Source of the DNA: Skeletonema tropicum
Taxonomy: Eukaryota; Bacillariophyta; Thalassiosirophyceae; Thalassiosirales; Thalassiosiraceae
Assembly: GCA_037178625.1 (NCBI GenBank)
Contig: CM074141.1
Span: forward strand, 1,116,001 to 1,180,000
DNA length: 64,000 bases
Direction: 5' to 3'
Under the pieces are notes generated by a model. The model saw nothing but the letters and a program-made list of their open reading frames with translations, was not told where the DNA came from and did not search any database. Positions within the stretch are counted from its first letter, which is position 1. Every line of letters begins with the position of its first letter. This document shows positions 10,578 to 20,609 of the stretch, piece by piece. A program made the translations under genes and the position numbers.

Positions 10578-12340
10578 ATTACGGGATTAGTGCCGACCTA
10601 CTAAATTGCGTTTTAGTGGCCGAATTTCGTAAATTACGTTACAGACGCCGTTGCCGACCTCCGATCAAAAAATCCTTTTAGGGCCACCTTAACCACTCCA
10701 TTTGGGAGTTCCTCCTACCTACAAAATTGGGTCGGTCGATGATTTTCATAGAGGATGCTATTCAGGGTCATTCTAAACCTAATAAAATTTATTTTTTGTA
10801 GTTTAAATTGCAATTTTGCTGCAAAGTGACCCATCAATGGTGCTGCTCATTATTGGGCCGTCGACACCGACGGAATCAACACCCGGTTGTTACCATAAGT
10901 AAACAGGATGGGGTGGCAGCCCCTAGACAAGAGCTTACACTCTTTTATGCCGTTTGTTTGGTGTGTGGACATACGGTGTTATTTTGTGTATTGCTGATAT
11001 TTTAATTTGAATAATCGTCTCACCCAAAATTATTGTTTGGTATCAGTGATTCAATGCGTTCATCCTGGTTTTGGAGCAAGCCTCGCCCCAGCGATGGCTC
11101 TAAGGGCGTGCTGATTTCTTGATTATGAACGAGGGCTGTGAGAGAGAGGGTTAAAGTAGAAGTGGCGTTGGAACGCAGTACGCTTTCAGAGCGTCGAGGC
11201 ATCTTTAGAAAATGAATGTCATGACATTGCCTCCACGTAAGACGCGTAGGAGAAGCGGCAGCACCGCATCTACTGCTGCCACCACTGCCACTGGTAATAC
11301 AATCTCACCAATATCACTGCCTTCATCCGCTCCGACACAACAACCCTGATCTGCAACGTCTTCCGCTCACCGCATATCTCATATATATTTATGGTCAATT
11401 TACGGCACCGTATCCAAAAATGAAAACAACAAGGCAGCCACTTCCGCAGAGATATTGAATCAACGAAGGCACGCACCTATCACTTACGTTACAAATAATA
11501 AAGAATATCGTCGTCAATAATACTCGTACATCGTCACTCCGAAGAATACATCAGTGGTAGATGAAAAGGTGTATCTTTACTAATATGTTGCAACAACATG
11601 ATGTTCCAGTATTCGACGCTTTTTTTGAGTACATGCGGTTGATGAGGGAAACGTGACAAGGGCATCTGGGCTCTTCCGTGTGTTAGGGAGCATGATGTAC
11701 AACGGGGATGAAATCCTCAAAGCACGAGAATTAGATCGAGGAAGTTAGGCAGAAGGCAAAGGATGCGAAGGCGAAGGAGGCAGAAGACAAAGAATTGGAA
11801 TTATTTGAAAAAACTGGTCTCAATACCAGCTGTTCGTCGAAGAGAAAGGGAGAGATCTGAAGAGTATGGAGGCAGATGATCTTGCCCCTGTTGTCGAATT
11901 CTTGTGCGCTGTTGATAGCCGAGGCAAGGAGGAGTACTTATCAAACTACAAAACAAATCCAAAGACGATTGATGGGATTTTGAACACACCAACTGGACCG
12001 TGGACGCATTGGCGAGATTCACAGTACGATGAGGAGGCAGAGGGAGAGGGTGTCGTAGAGCCCGTTCAAGCCGAGGCTGAAGGGGATCAGGATTGGCCGC
12101 CTAAGATATACAATACAACACACTATACATAGTAAATACACATTATTATCAGACATACACGACGTCAATAGACTATGTAAACAGCTGCTGATGAGTTCTT
12201 GTCACCAAAATGGTATTTGACGGCCCAACACACTGTTTTGCACAAGATCGCACTAAATTGCAATTTAAATATTGGAACTCGTGACTGAATCGCTAGCTTT
12301 ATACGTAGAGCTGAGTCGCGCTGCCACTAATCCCGTAATT
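10578..12340. mobile_element. Possible decayed element bounded by a 15-bp inverted repeat
   Basis: attacgggattagtg near 10578 reappears inverted as cactaatcccgtaat at 12326-12340. Inside these ends a second inverted pair occurs: tttaaattgcaattt near 10802 and aaattgcaatttaaa near 12258. The interior has only short frames, such as 11866-12132 (88 codons, acidic and unrecognised), a 45-codon frame starting near 11212 and traces of Lys/Glu-rich coding. I found no clear target duplication. Nested matching ends suggest a relic mobile element, but no transposase is visible. Confidence 0.35.
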
Positions 12341-13109
12341 TCCCAACATGATTTGCAACCATTACAAGCTCTCCCTACCAACACCAACCCATACCCCAAC
12401 CAACCAACACCAACCCCCCATCCTACCTCGGGATGCCCCGTCGATCGGGTAGGGTCGGTTCAACTTATTGGTAGTATCTACCCTTACGTACCTATATGTA
12501 TGCCACTAATACAAGAAAGCTCGTATCAGTCCCCCTGCCTCTACAGCCCTCTAGCCAGATACATATGAGTCCCATCGAGCTGCCCCTCGTCGCGCACTCA
12601 CAGAGGTCCGATCCGCGCAGCGCCTCGGCTCAAGTTGGTCTCTTCTGTGCCCTGGCCTGGCTGTGTGGTAGCGCCTGTAGTCCTCCAGGGCACATGAGCA
12701 GTCGGGTCCTCTCTGGTAGAGAGGCTACAGCATGACTCTATCATCATCTATCCACTTCTAAAAGTACCTACCTGTCCTTGCTACTCTAGAGGTACTGATG
12801 TCAGTGGAAGAAGTTAGTTTTAAGTGGAAGGTCGTTACGAGCAAGACGCCACCAACCTCTCTCCAGGGCACAAAATGAACATGTGAACCGTGGGAACCTG
12901 TAAACAATTCTGAGGTCGGAGACCTCTTCGGCTGCTAGCTTCACTTACTAATTAAGGAAATATATTTAGCTTGAGCTCGTCTCGTATTGTGCACTTTGTA
13001 CATGTTATGCGTGAACATAACGATCCTATTCCTATCATTGAGCTTGAGCTCCTTCTGTGCATTATGTACGTATTTTGCATGAACTCGATACCATCCCATA
13101 TCAAGATTA
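12341..13109. other. Intergenic, no gene seen
   Basis: Only short low-quality frames. The stretch 12560-12740 is locally GC-rich compared with its surroundings and may be part of an old insertion, but no ends or domains support this. Confidence 0.3.
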
Positions 13110-14084
13110 TTAGATCAAGCGACCAAGTAACTGTCCGAAGTCATCAAGATCGATCTTATTTCGGTTGCAAGGGGAATCCAGGATACCAACACTGTCAATT
13201 GGAAGTGGCTCCAGCCTCATCTCATCTAAACTTGCAAATCCAATGCTTCTGCTTCGACTTAAAGGCCTTTCAGAGTCAATTGGAAGTGGCTCCGGCTTCG
13301 TCTCATCTAAACTTGCATATCCAGTGCCTCTGCTCCAGTCCGTGATTCTGCTCCGACTTTGAGACCTTTCGGAAAACATTGAGCTGACTTTCTCGTCAAA
13401 CTCATCTTTGAATAGCTCAGGGGCAAAACTAGCTGTTGTCACTGACTTGCCTCGAGATATATCTCCCACTAGGGAAATAATGGACACCTTCATTCTCGTT
13501 GCAGTCACTCGCTCCTTCGAGGCTGTCGTCCGAATGTGTTTGCATCTGCATCGGCAACGGTTTTTCCGCAGCCTCAGTAGAAGACCGCCTACCCCTAACC
13601 TTGACGCGGGTCCGAGATATCTTGGAAATTAAGTGAGGAGACTCTCGTTTAAAGTACTCGTGCTGCCAGCACGCAGTGTCTTGGCCTTTTACAATCCTGA
13701 TAGATGATTTAAGGTGGATATAGAGATCCTAGTGTCAGATACTATAAAAGAACACGTTTCTTAGGATGAGAGTCATGTATAAAGATCTTACCGTTTGAAG
13801 CCCCATAGATTCAACTGACGCTGGAATGAACGATACTTCGTCGCCTTGAAGAACTTCGGTACTACCAGATCCATGAATTGGGTAGGGTCTACTACCTTAA
13901 ATGATTCACCGTGGGGAAGCCAACATACTACATGGGAGAAGCCAAGATTTTCAACAGACTCAAGCATCTCATAAAGCTTTGACGGGAATTGGTCTCTGTT
14001 AGCCAAGGTTGTTGAGCCATTACTATTCGACCGTGAGCGGCCCCTACCACTACCTCTACCACCAATGGACAATGTATCTGTCAT
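13110..14084 (-). CDS. Heat-shock transcription factor (HSF-type DNA-binding domain), two exons
   Basis: Exon 1 (14084-13792) contains FPSKLYEMLESVENLGFSHV, SFKVVDPTQFMDLVVPKFFK and YRSFQRQLNLWGFKR, the classic winged-helix HSF DNA-binding domain with its QRQLNxWGF recognition helix. The donor (acg|gtaag) and acceptor (atcag|gatt) define a 95-nt intron, 13791-13697, which restores CGG at the junction. Exon 2 completes the domain with RIVKGQDTACWQHEYFKRES and HLISKISRTRVK. The frame must then change by one base near 13488 to reach ISLVGDISRGKS, SFAPELFKDEFDEK and SRSRSIGFASLDEMRLEPLP, stopping at 13110. Without the change the protein would end about 14 codons after that point. Diatoms carry dozens of HSF genes; the specific targets are unknown. 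Confidence 0.88.
13697..13791 (-). other. HSF intron (95 nt)
   Basis: Begins gtaagatc and ends atctatcag in the coding sense. Splicing joins exactly the two halves of the HSF wing. The position just after WGFKR is inferred from phase and family sequence. Confidence 0.85.
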
Positions 14085-14658
14085 TGTTCCGATTCAGGTA
14101 ATAATAATATGGCGTAGCAGCTCTGATATATATATAGTGATGGTAGCTGCAATTACTGGCTTTAGTGCGAGGTCTAGGGTGCTTGGACAATAAAAACGGG
14201 TATTGGTGAGTGTAAAGGCCGTAAACTGACTGGATTGGCTGACTTGGTCGTCCGCAAGCCAGTGCAGAGAACCTTGTCTCCTCGCTGATGACTCTGAGAA
14301 CGCTGACTCCTACTTACAAACTGCCGTATGCTGAATATTCTTTTACGGAGAAATGAATGTGCCAGTCCCGACAAAAATAGTAGGGTTCGTATAAAGGTTC
14401 GCACAAAGCTTAAAAGGACAGGTGTTGAGTACCGTTAGACAAAACAATCGTCTTCAATTTAAGTAAGTTCGCAACAATTATGAGATTTTTAGTACCGTTA
14501 GTACCAAAGATATCTTGAATACCACATCCGCTTCAAGCCCGGCACCCTGTTTCAAGCCTTATGTTGTCTACAAATGATATAGGTCCAAAGGCTAGGTCAG
14601 GTTAAAAAAATGTCACGCTAAGAGTGAGATAAATAGATCGACAGGCCGATTACCTTGA
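14085..14658. other. HSF upstream region, no gene seen
   Basis: Contains the presumed HSF promoter. No domain-bearing frame is seen. Confidence 0.35.
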
Positions 14659-15428
14659 AATTTTTTTTTTTTTTTTTTTCAAAAGATAAATAAGTGATTA
14701 GTTTAGGATGGTATTCAGGAGCTGTTTACTGGGCAAGCTGGATCTGAACTTGCCCATTTTAGGTAATAAGAGGAGTGCAGTCTAGGTATCTCTAGTTCAG
14801 TGGCAAGTCCGCACTCCTCTTGTCACCTGTGCTAGGTGATGGTATGTTCCTCCTCCCTCCTACTCTCAACTGCCTCTCGACAGGTGAGAGTGAGAGTCCT
14901 CACTCAACCTCTGCCACCGCAGAGGTGGGGGAGAGGGGATTACTCCCCACTCCAGGTGTGCCAGTTGGACATCCCCGGCCCATTCTCAATGAGTGGCCGG
15001 ATGCGGTGGTGCCTGTCCCTACTCCCTCTGAGCAGGAGGGAGTTTGCCCGGACTAGGGCAAGGGACATGCGTACCCGCACATAGAATATCATCTGGCTAC
15101 GCTGACGCTCCCACTTTTCAGCTAAGTGTGTACCCAGTTGACGCATCGCATTCAAGGCCTCTCTACCTGGCATTCCATCAGCCGTGAAGCAGAGGGGGGT
15201 GAAGTCCCGACGTCGTTCAAGACAAGCTGCCTTGTACTTGCGGATTTTCTCCCTCTCTTGTTGCCTCAAGAACTTTGGTGCCGATTTGGTGTTGTGCTCA
15301 GTACCCATAAGGCTTGAAATCGGCACTGTGATAATACTTAACCAGAAGATGCCCAGGGGATTATGAAAAAAATCACCAGCGATCACCATGGCGCACCTCG
15401 ACCCCGTACGTGCCGACATCAACAACAC
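14659..15428 (-). mobile_element. 5'-truncated non-LTR retrotransposon (3' end of ORF, 3' UTR, poly-A)
   Basis: On the minus strand a 162-codon frame (15428-14940) carries KIRKYKAACLERRRDFTPLC, FTADGMPGREALNAMRQLG, LAEKWERQRSQMIFYVRVRM and SLALVRANSLLLRGSRDRH. This is the region found downstream of the reverse transcriptase in LINE polyproteins. The 3' UTR contains two hairpins and ends in a run of about 22 A (T-run at about 14659-14680 on +). The upstream RT is missing, so this is a dead 5' truncation. The same 3' UTR is found inverted at 24733-25003. A stop codon and loss of similarity put the truncation near 15310-15428. Confidence 0.85.
14735..14830 (-). promoter_or_regulatory. Paired 3' UTR hairpins of the LINE
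   Basis: Two inverted repeats precede the poly-A: gggcaag...cttgccc (7-bp stem, ~11-nt loop) and aagaggagtgc...gcactcctctt (11-bp stem, ~35-nt loop). Both are also intact in the second copy (24835-24935). Conserved 3' stem-loops are used by some LINE reverse transcriptases to recognise their RNA; that role here is inferred. Confidence 0.7.
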
Positions 15429-16770
15429 TAGCTACACATAAAATTAGACAGCCCAACTGCAGCAACTCCCTCTCCAATAGCCTTTCTATGAAGTGGTGTC
15501 CTCAGATGGACATCAATCCACGCCATCGCTACTTATTATGACACCAAAGTAGAGGTGCCGGAAAATTGCGCTTTGACATCGGTGTGATGATGCACTTCCA
15601 ATATGGTCTTCAGATGAATAGTTGAAGCTGCTCTGCCACTGAACTGGTTTGCAGACGCCATCTATATACTATTAAGCGGCGATCAGATCCCCTCTAGAGT
15701 GTGTCGGGGCGTTCTATGGCGCATGTAGTGGCATGGTGAATACAGTAGTTGAAAATTGATAATTTCCACAAAATACATCAAAAAGGAGAATGCATATATC
15801 TGACAGGAAATGAAATGAGAGGGTGCCAAAAGTCTGTGAGGTGATGACTATAATATAACAATCAACGTGGTTGGTGTAGATATCTCTATTTCATTGCGGC
15901 TGCGACATTATTGGACTGGTTGAAATGTAGCATATTTTGGTGGAAAATGAAGAGCGAATGCAATCACATACACGAGTATTTGAAGTGATATTGAGTGTAT
16001 TCATCCTGCAATTTGGGGACCCTTTCACCACACAACACCAATAGCCATCTGTTGCGAGCATTATACAGTGGTTTGAGGGTATCATATGACTCCTAACAGC
16101 ACCATTCCTACCCGATGGGATCAAAGCAACAGCGGATGATTTGACCTACTACTCAATTATTACGTCTAATTTGTATGTAATCAATAAAACTGATAATAAT
16201 AATCAATCATCATAGTATTCAGAAGGTGTCTGCAATGCACCATGGCAATTAAATAACCGAAATCTATTAAACATGAGTATGTCATGATGTTGCCCGGCAT
16301 GTGCAGATTTTATGTCTCTGGCGGTTAGAGCCGTATACCATCACAACGACGCCGATTCGGCCGCCACCGCTTACAGAATCGGAATCTACATAAAAAATGG
16401 GGTTAGGCACTATATTGTTTATGTTGATTTTGGGAATGTTGGCCCAATAGTACCATGGTTTGCCGTCGGATTCGTCATGGAGGAGATGTTTTTTGTTAGT
16501 GTGTGATGCGTGATGGCCGAGCACCCCGGGCCGACGATGCCACTGCTACTGAATTAGTACCCACAATATCTTGGAGAATGGTCGGAATACCACCATGCCA
16601 CGTTGCAGAGGCGTTCTAAACTAACTAAATGGAAGGTTGTTGGTCTTTGAACCAAATGAATCGACCTATTATTGACATAGTTACAGTGGTAAAGACGCCA
16701 CCCGGGGTGGATCCGGGGTGTGGGCATCTTCTGGTTAAATGTGGTGCCGATTTCAAAATCCGACTTGTTA
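15429..16770. other. Intergenic, with a short LINE-related scrap
   Basis: No gene is recognised; the 64- to 80-codon frames on both strands look like chance. Near 16722-16755 the words gggcatcttctggttaa and gtgccgatttcaaaa repeat sequence from the 5' side of the LINE fragment (around 15310-15350), so a small relic of that element flanks the MITE. Confidence 0.4.
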
Positions 16771-17754
16771 CAGTGGAATAGATCGAACTGTCCCCCCCAA
16801 CTTTGCCTGTCCCCCCCCCAAAAAATCTCAGCCTAGTGCCGAAGTTTTGTCCCCCCCCTCATGCTCACTGGCCCAGTAGGGGTCTTTGTAGGTAATATAA
16901 TTAGAACTTACATAGAAGTACTATTGAAAACAAGACATATGTATCTTATCGAGAACTTATTTCTCTTCCCTATGGGAAGTAGCAGTACAGGGAGCTCCAT
17001 GTTGCAAACAATGCTCCATGTTGCAAACAGCATTGCCTACACATTTTGTTTGCACATATCGTGTTCCCTGCACGATGTTGAAATTAAATTTTTTATTGCC
17101 TCCGCTCTACCGGTGGTGATGATGGGAGAGAGCAGTAGTTCAACCACGGGAACCTGGGGTTGACAGTGGCTGCTTTTTGTTAGCAGCCGATTTGTCGAGA
17201 GCTTGCCAGGAGTTTCAAGTCGTGGTTCTCAAAAATCTAGCGTTGAGGTGCGTTGAGGTTGATTTCTGATGGCCTGTTCCGTCAAAAACTTGCGCCAACG
17301 TCAAAACTTGCTGCCACCGCCGAGAGTGACATGCTGCTTGGCGGCGCACCGTGTCACTGGTCAGATGGCCGATCCGTGGCGTCGGCAGCAAGTTTTTGAC
17401 GGAACAGGCCATCAGAAATCAACCTCAACGCACCTCAACGCTAGATTTTTGAGAACCACGACTTGAAACTCCTGGCAAGCTCTTGACAAATCTCTCAGCA
17501 AGACGTGTCAACCCCAGGTTCCCGTGGTTCAACCAAATTCATCTAATTCGTTTACGCACAAGATGCAGCTACAGCACGCACATGACATGTACTCATCGAT
17601 TGCGATGCTGTTCCGCTCACGCACGAGGTACCTAGGTAGGTAGGTGGCTGTCGATGTGGAAGATGGGTTGTCGATTTTGGACTGTCCCCCCCTGGATCTC
17701 AGGCTAGCCAAAATTTTTGTCCCCCCGGGGGGGACAGTTCGACCTATTCCACTG
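16771..17754. mobile_element. Foldback MITE with TA-flanked CAGTGG terminal inverted repeats
   Basis: The two ends form a 28-bp terminal inverted repeat starting cagtggaata and running into cgaactgtccccccc, with one mismatch. TA flanks each end (16769-16770 and 17755-17756). TA plus CAGT-type ends is the signature of Tc1/mariner-like elements. No transposase is present, so the element is non-autonomous. Short C-runs lie just inside both ends. A large second inverted repeat fills the centre (listed separately). Confidence 0.8.
17137..17535. repeat. Long inner inverted repeat of the MITE
   Basis: The left arm (about 17137-17295) and right arm (about 17385-17535) are inverted copies, for example gtcaaaaacttg/caagtttttgac and gttcaaccacggg/cccgtggttcaac. 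The arms are interrupted by a short non-matching segment near 17165-17195. The same 65-codon peptide therefore appears on both strands (ending RFLRTTT), which is an artefact of the palindrome and not a gene. About 90 bases separate the arms. Confidence 0.85.
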
Positions 17755-17969
17755 TAGTGGGCAAAGCTCTAGAGAGGCAGCTCCTAACGCATTTTTTCAA
17801 AAAAAGAAGTAGCCCTTCTATGCAATAAAGTAACTAAAGGCCACATATTGGCTAACAATTATGCTATTATTTGCACGAGACCTACAGCCTTTTTTGAAAT
17901 CGGCACAGAGGTGCCGATTTCAAAAAATGGTTGCCATATGTATTTTCATTTGTCCAAGACTCCCAGCAA

Positions 17970-18049
17970 GACCTTGTGGCCGAGCGGTCTAAGGCGCTAC
18001 GTTAAGGCCGTAGTCTTCACGGGCGTGGGTTCGAATCCCATCGAGGTCA
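17970..18049 (+). tRNA. tRNA-Leu (anticodon AAG)
   Basis: The acceptor stem gaccttg/cgaggtc has one G-U pair, and the discriminator base is a. The D arm is gccgagcggtctaaggc. The anticodon stem ctacg/cgtag encloses ttaaggc, so the anticodon is AAG (reads CUU, leucine). The variable arm is long, as in type II tRNAs, and the T arm is gtggg-ttcgaat-cccat. A run of T directly after position 18049 serves as Pol III terminator. No intron is needed. Confidence 0.93.
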
Positions 18050-18498
18050 TTTTTTTGCTCTCGTCCCTGCGCATGACGTTGGTTCCTGCTTTGCAGCAAT
18101 GGCCGCATCCAACCCCACCCACGGGGTTTGCTCTATTACTGACTGGGGTCTAGCTTTCGCTCCAATAAGATTCCAATTCCCTCTCTAGCTGCTAGTGAAA
18201 TCTGAGAGGGGAGATTGGGAGGGGGTGGAGGTTTACAATACATAGGTCTGATTTGTTCGCGGCACTTCACCTCTACCCTCACCACGCACAGAGTAAGTAG
18301 ATGATAAGTGAGTGGTTGTTTTTCGTCTTTTGGATTAAGGAAGTCCTGACCTTTGCAATTAAGTATGCTCAGGAGTTTGCAATTAAGTATGCTCAGGAGG
18401 ATAACCCATGTAGCTAACATGTAGACATTCTACACACATAATCCAAATTTGTTTTACGAAGACAAAAGGATAAGTACATAATACTCACGCGTCACAGA
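18050..18498. other. Intergenic, with a short tandem duplication
   Basis: It starts with the T-run terminator of the tRNA. Near 18355-18400 tttgcaattaagtatgctca is duplicated head to tail. A minus-strand frame over this stretch has no domain. Confidence 0.45.
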
Positions 18499-20319
18499 TC
18501 ATTTTAAAATTGATTCTGACTGTGGCGAATTTGAACTTCGAAGTTCTCTAAACGACTTGACATTGGCACTGCGATTGGTCAGACTTTCGCTATTATTCTT
18601 TGAAGGTGGAAGAAGAAACTCTTTGCTTTCCTCATCCCATTGCCATCCACGATACGTCACATTCAGTGGCGGATCTCCCAGCACCTTTCTCAGCACAACA
18701 CTTGAATCATTGATGTCATCGACGTCTGCATATCGGAACGGTGGCGCAGGATCTCCACCTTTCTTTGAACAGCAACTTGAATTCGGATCATTGCACCCTT
18801 CTGTACAGAAGATGAGTCCGCGTCTGCCGAACAGTCGGCGACATCCGAATGCCCTGCAAATTGTCGATTTTCGCACAGGTCCAGTGAATTGTTTGTAGTT
18901 TTCCACCTGTTTATCTCTCAACTCGTTGTATTGGTCATACACTTCAACTAGCTCAGGCGTGCATAGCGGATCCTCCTCGTCGTATGGAATGCTGCGGTGC
19001 GGATGACAAACGTACTCGTAGCAAAGCTGGCATGTACATAATGGGATACAGAATGGCTCGCTAAGGGCAAAGAAAAATCAGAAGATGAATAGAAATATGT
19101 TGAAATGAAGGCTGATACACTTCAATCTGGTGTCACTTACCAGCACACCTCACGCTTTCTTCCTTTTGGATCTTTTCGTTCTGAAATGTTTTCGTGGTAA
19201 TAATCAAGGCACTTATTCATTTCCTCTCTCGTTATCTTTCTACCTTCAAAGTACGCTTGCAAAGCGATACCTGCTGCAAACGCACATTCATCTGCGTCAG
19301 CCAAACCAGGATATCGATAGCTGCAGAACATCATATCACAAATCCATTCATCACACCACCAAGAACAACATCCACCAGACCAGAGCGAACCATTGCATTG
19401 ACACCGTTGTCTTGCTAGAGTTTCTCCGTAAACGGGATAAACACAACACAAATAACTGCAGACACCTGCGTTGACTCTACGAAAGCCAAATGCTTTGGTT
19501 GTGTTGCAATGAAGACAGTTTTGATGAGGATACATGTTGCATGATAAAAAGATAGTTCACATGTTGACAAAAGTAAAGTTAGCATACCTCCTCTATCAAA
19601 GGGCTAAAGAAAGAATGGACAAGAGCAACAAAAGCACCAAAAAGTGATGATGAGCATGAAGTGCCGAAAAGAGAGTTCTTTCAACACGTATCAACAAGCT
19701 TACATTGGTGACAATATGGTCAGCATTCCATGAGCCACATCCTAAAAATCCAAAAGGGATTCTCATTGTGGGAACATTGGACTCAATCCTATTTGGGTAG
19801 ACTCTGAAAAAGTTTCGTGTTGAGTATTCTTTACGAAGCCAACATACTACCTCGTCGCAGGAGCAACCATGCAAAAGCGTTTCAAATCCTCTTGCTGCGC
19901 CCCAGACCCAAAAAGCTGGGAGGCACAATACTGCTATCCAGGGTTGGCAGCATCGGAAGGCGTGACCTTGATCGATCTCTGCTTCGTATCTTTTGTATAA
20001 ATATGACATATGAGTATGATTAGATTTTAAAATTCTGTTGGCAAAAAAATACGATATCACATCATCATGACACTTCATCTGTGGATTTGCGAGAGCAAAG
20101 GTATTCATTTATGACAAACACTTACAGCAGCGTATCTGGATCACTTGCTAGGTGTTTATAATTATGTGTCGACGGCAGCCCTTCGATGTCGTCGGGGACT
20201 AGATTTGTCGTACCATTCCGATAGTTGCCGAACTCACGCAGAGGAACTATCACTTCGTCTAGATCGGCAGGATCTCTGTATCTCCTCTTTGAATGAGGGC
20301 TACTGGTGCAGCATCCCAT
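18499..20319 (-). CDS. Multi-exon Cys-rich protein with N-myristoylation/palmitoylation signal
   Basis: Starts MGCCTSSPHSKRRYRDP at 20319; Gly2 with Cys3/Cys4 and a basic patch is a classic lipid-anchor signal. Exon 1 is 20319-20126. The next exon probably starts at 20034 (91-nt intron) or 19989, both in phase, and ends at 19704; it has FRCCQPWIAVLCLPAFWVWG. A further exon ends at 19141 and has NCLHCNTTKAFGF, CSYLCCVYP and CCSWWCDEWICDMMFCSY. An 80-nt intron (19140-19061) leads to the last exon, 19060-18499, with PFCIPLCTCQLCYEYVCH and CRAFGCRRLFGRRG. The joint between 19703 and about 19535 is unresolved: I see no AG acceptor in the right frame, though a micro-exon near 19612 is possible. About 40 Cys, many in pairs, suggest metal binding or heavy acylation. 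Family not recognised. Confidence 0.72.
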
Positions 20320-20609
20320 CGCTGCGTTGCTTGTGTGTCAAAGGGCTACCATAGAGAAACATCAACAGCAACGCTCATGTTCTCTTTTTGAAGAGCCCGC
20401 GAACAGTTTTGAACGTAGGACAAATACGTAGGAATCAATAGCGATAAGGCGGACCTCTCTACGAGAGAGCTAGCCTAAGCAAGATCAGCAAAGAACTGCT
20501 TCGTTCCAACAATTGTAATTGACTCAATATTCTTATTTATACAACAATTTGGTAGCTTTTTACACGCTTTCAACATTCATAACATCAATCCCGTGTGTCG
20601 CAATTACCT

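Noticed and set aside
11866..12132. 88-codon acidic frame as a gene
   Set aside because: No domain, no supporting exon and it lies inside a probable decayed element.
16312..16506. 64-codon frame (YVDFGNVGPIVPWF)
   Set aside because: Isolated, no homologous motif, no splice partners and an equally long antisense frame.
17215..17466. Two small proteins with identical C-termini on opposite strands
   Set aside because: They arise from the inverted arms of the MITE palindrome and have no independent support.
18136..18420. 94-codon minus-strand frame next to the tRNA
   Set aside because: It covers a simple tandem duplication and shows no domain.
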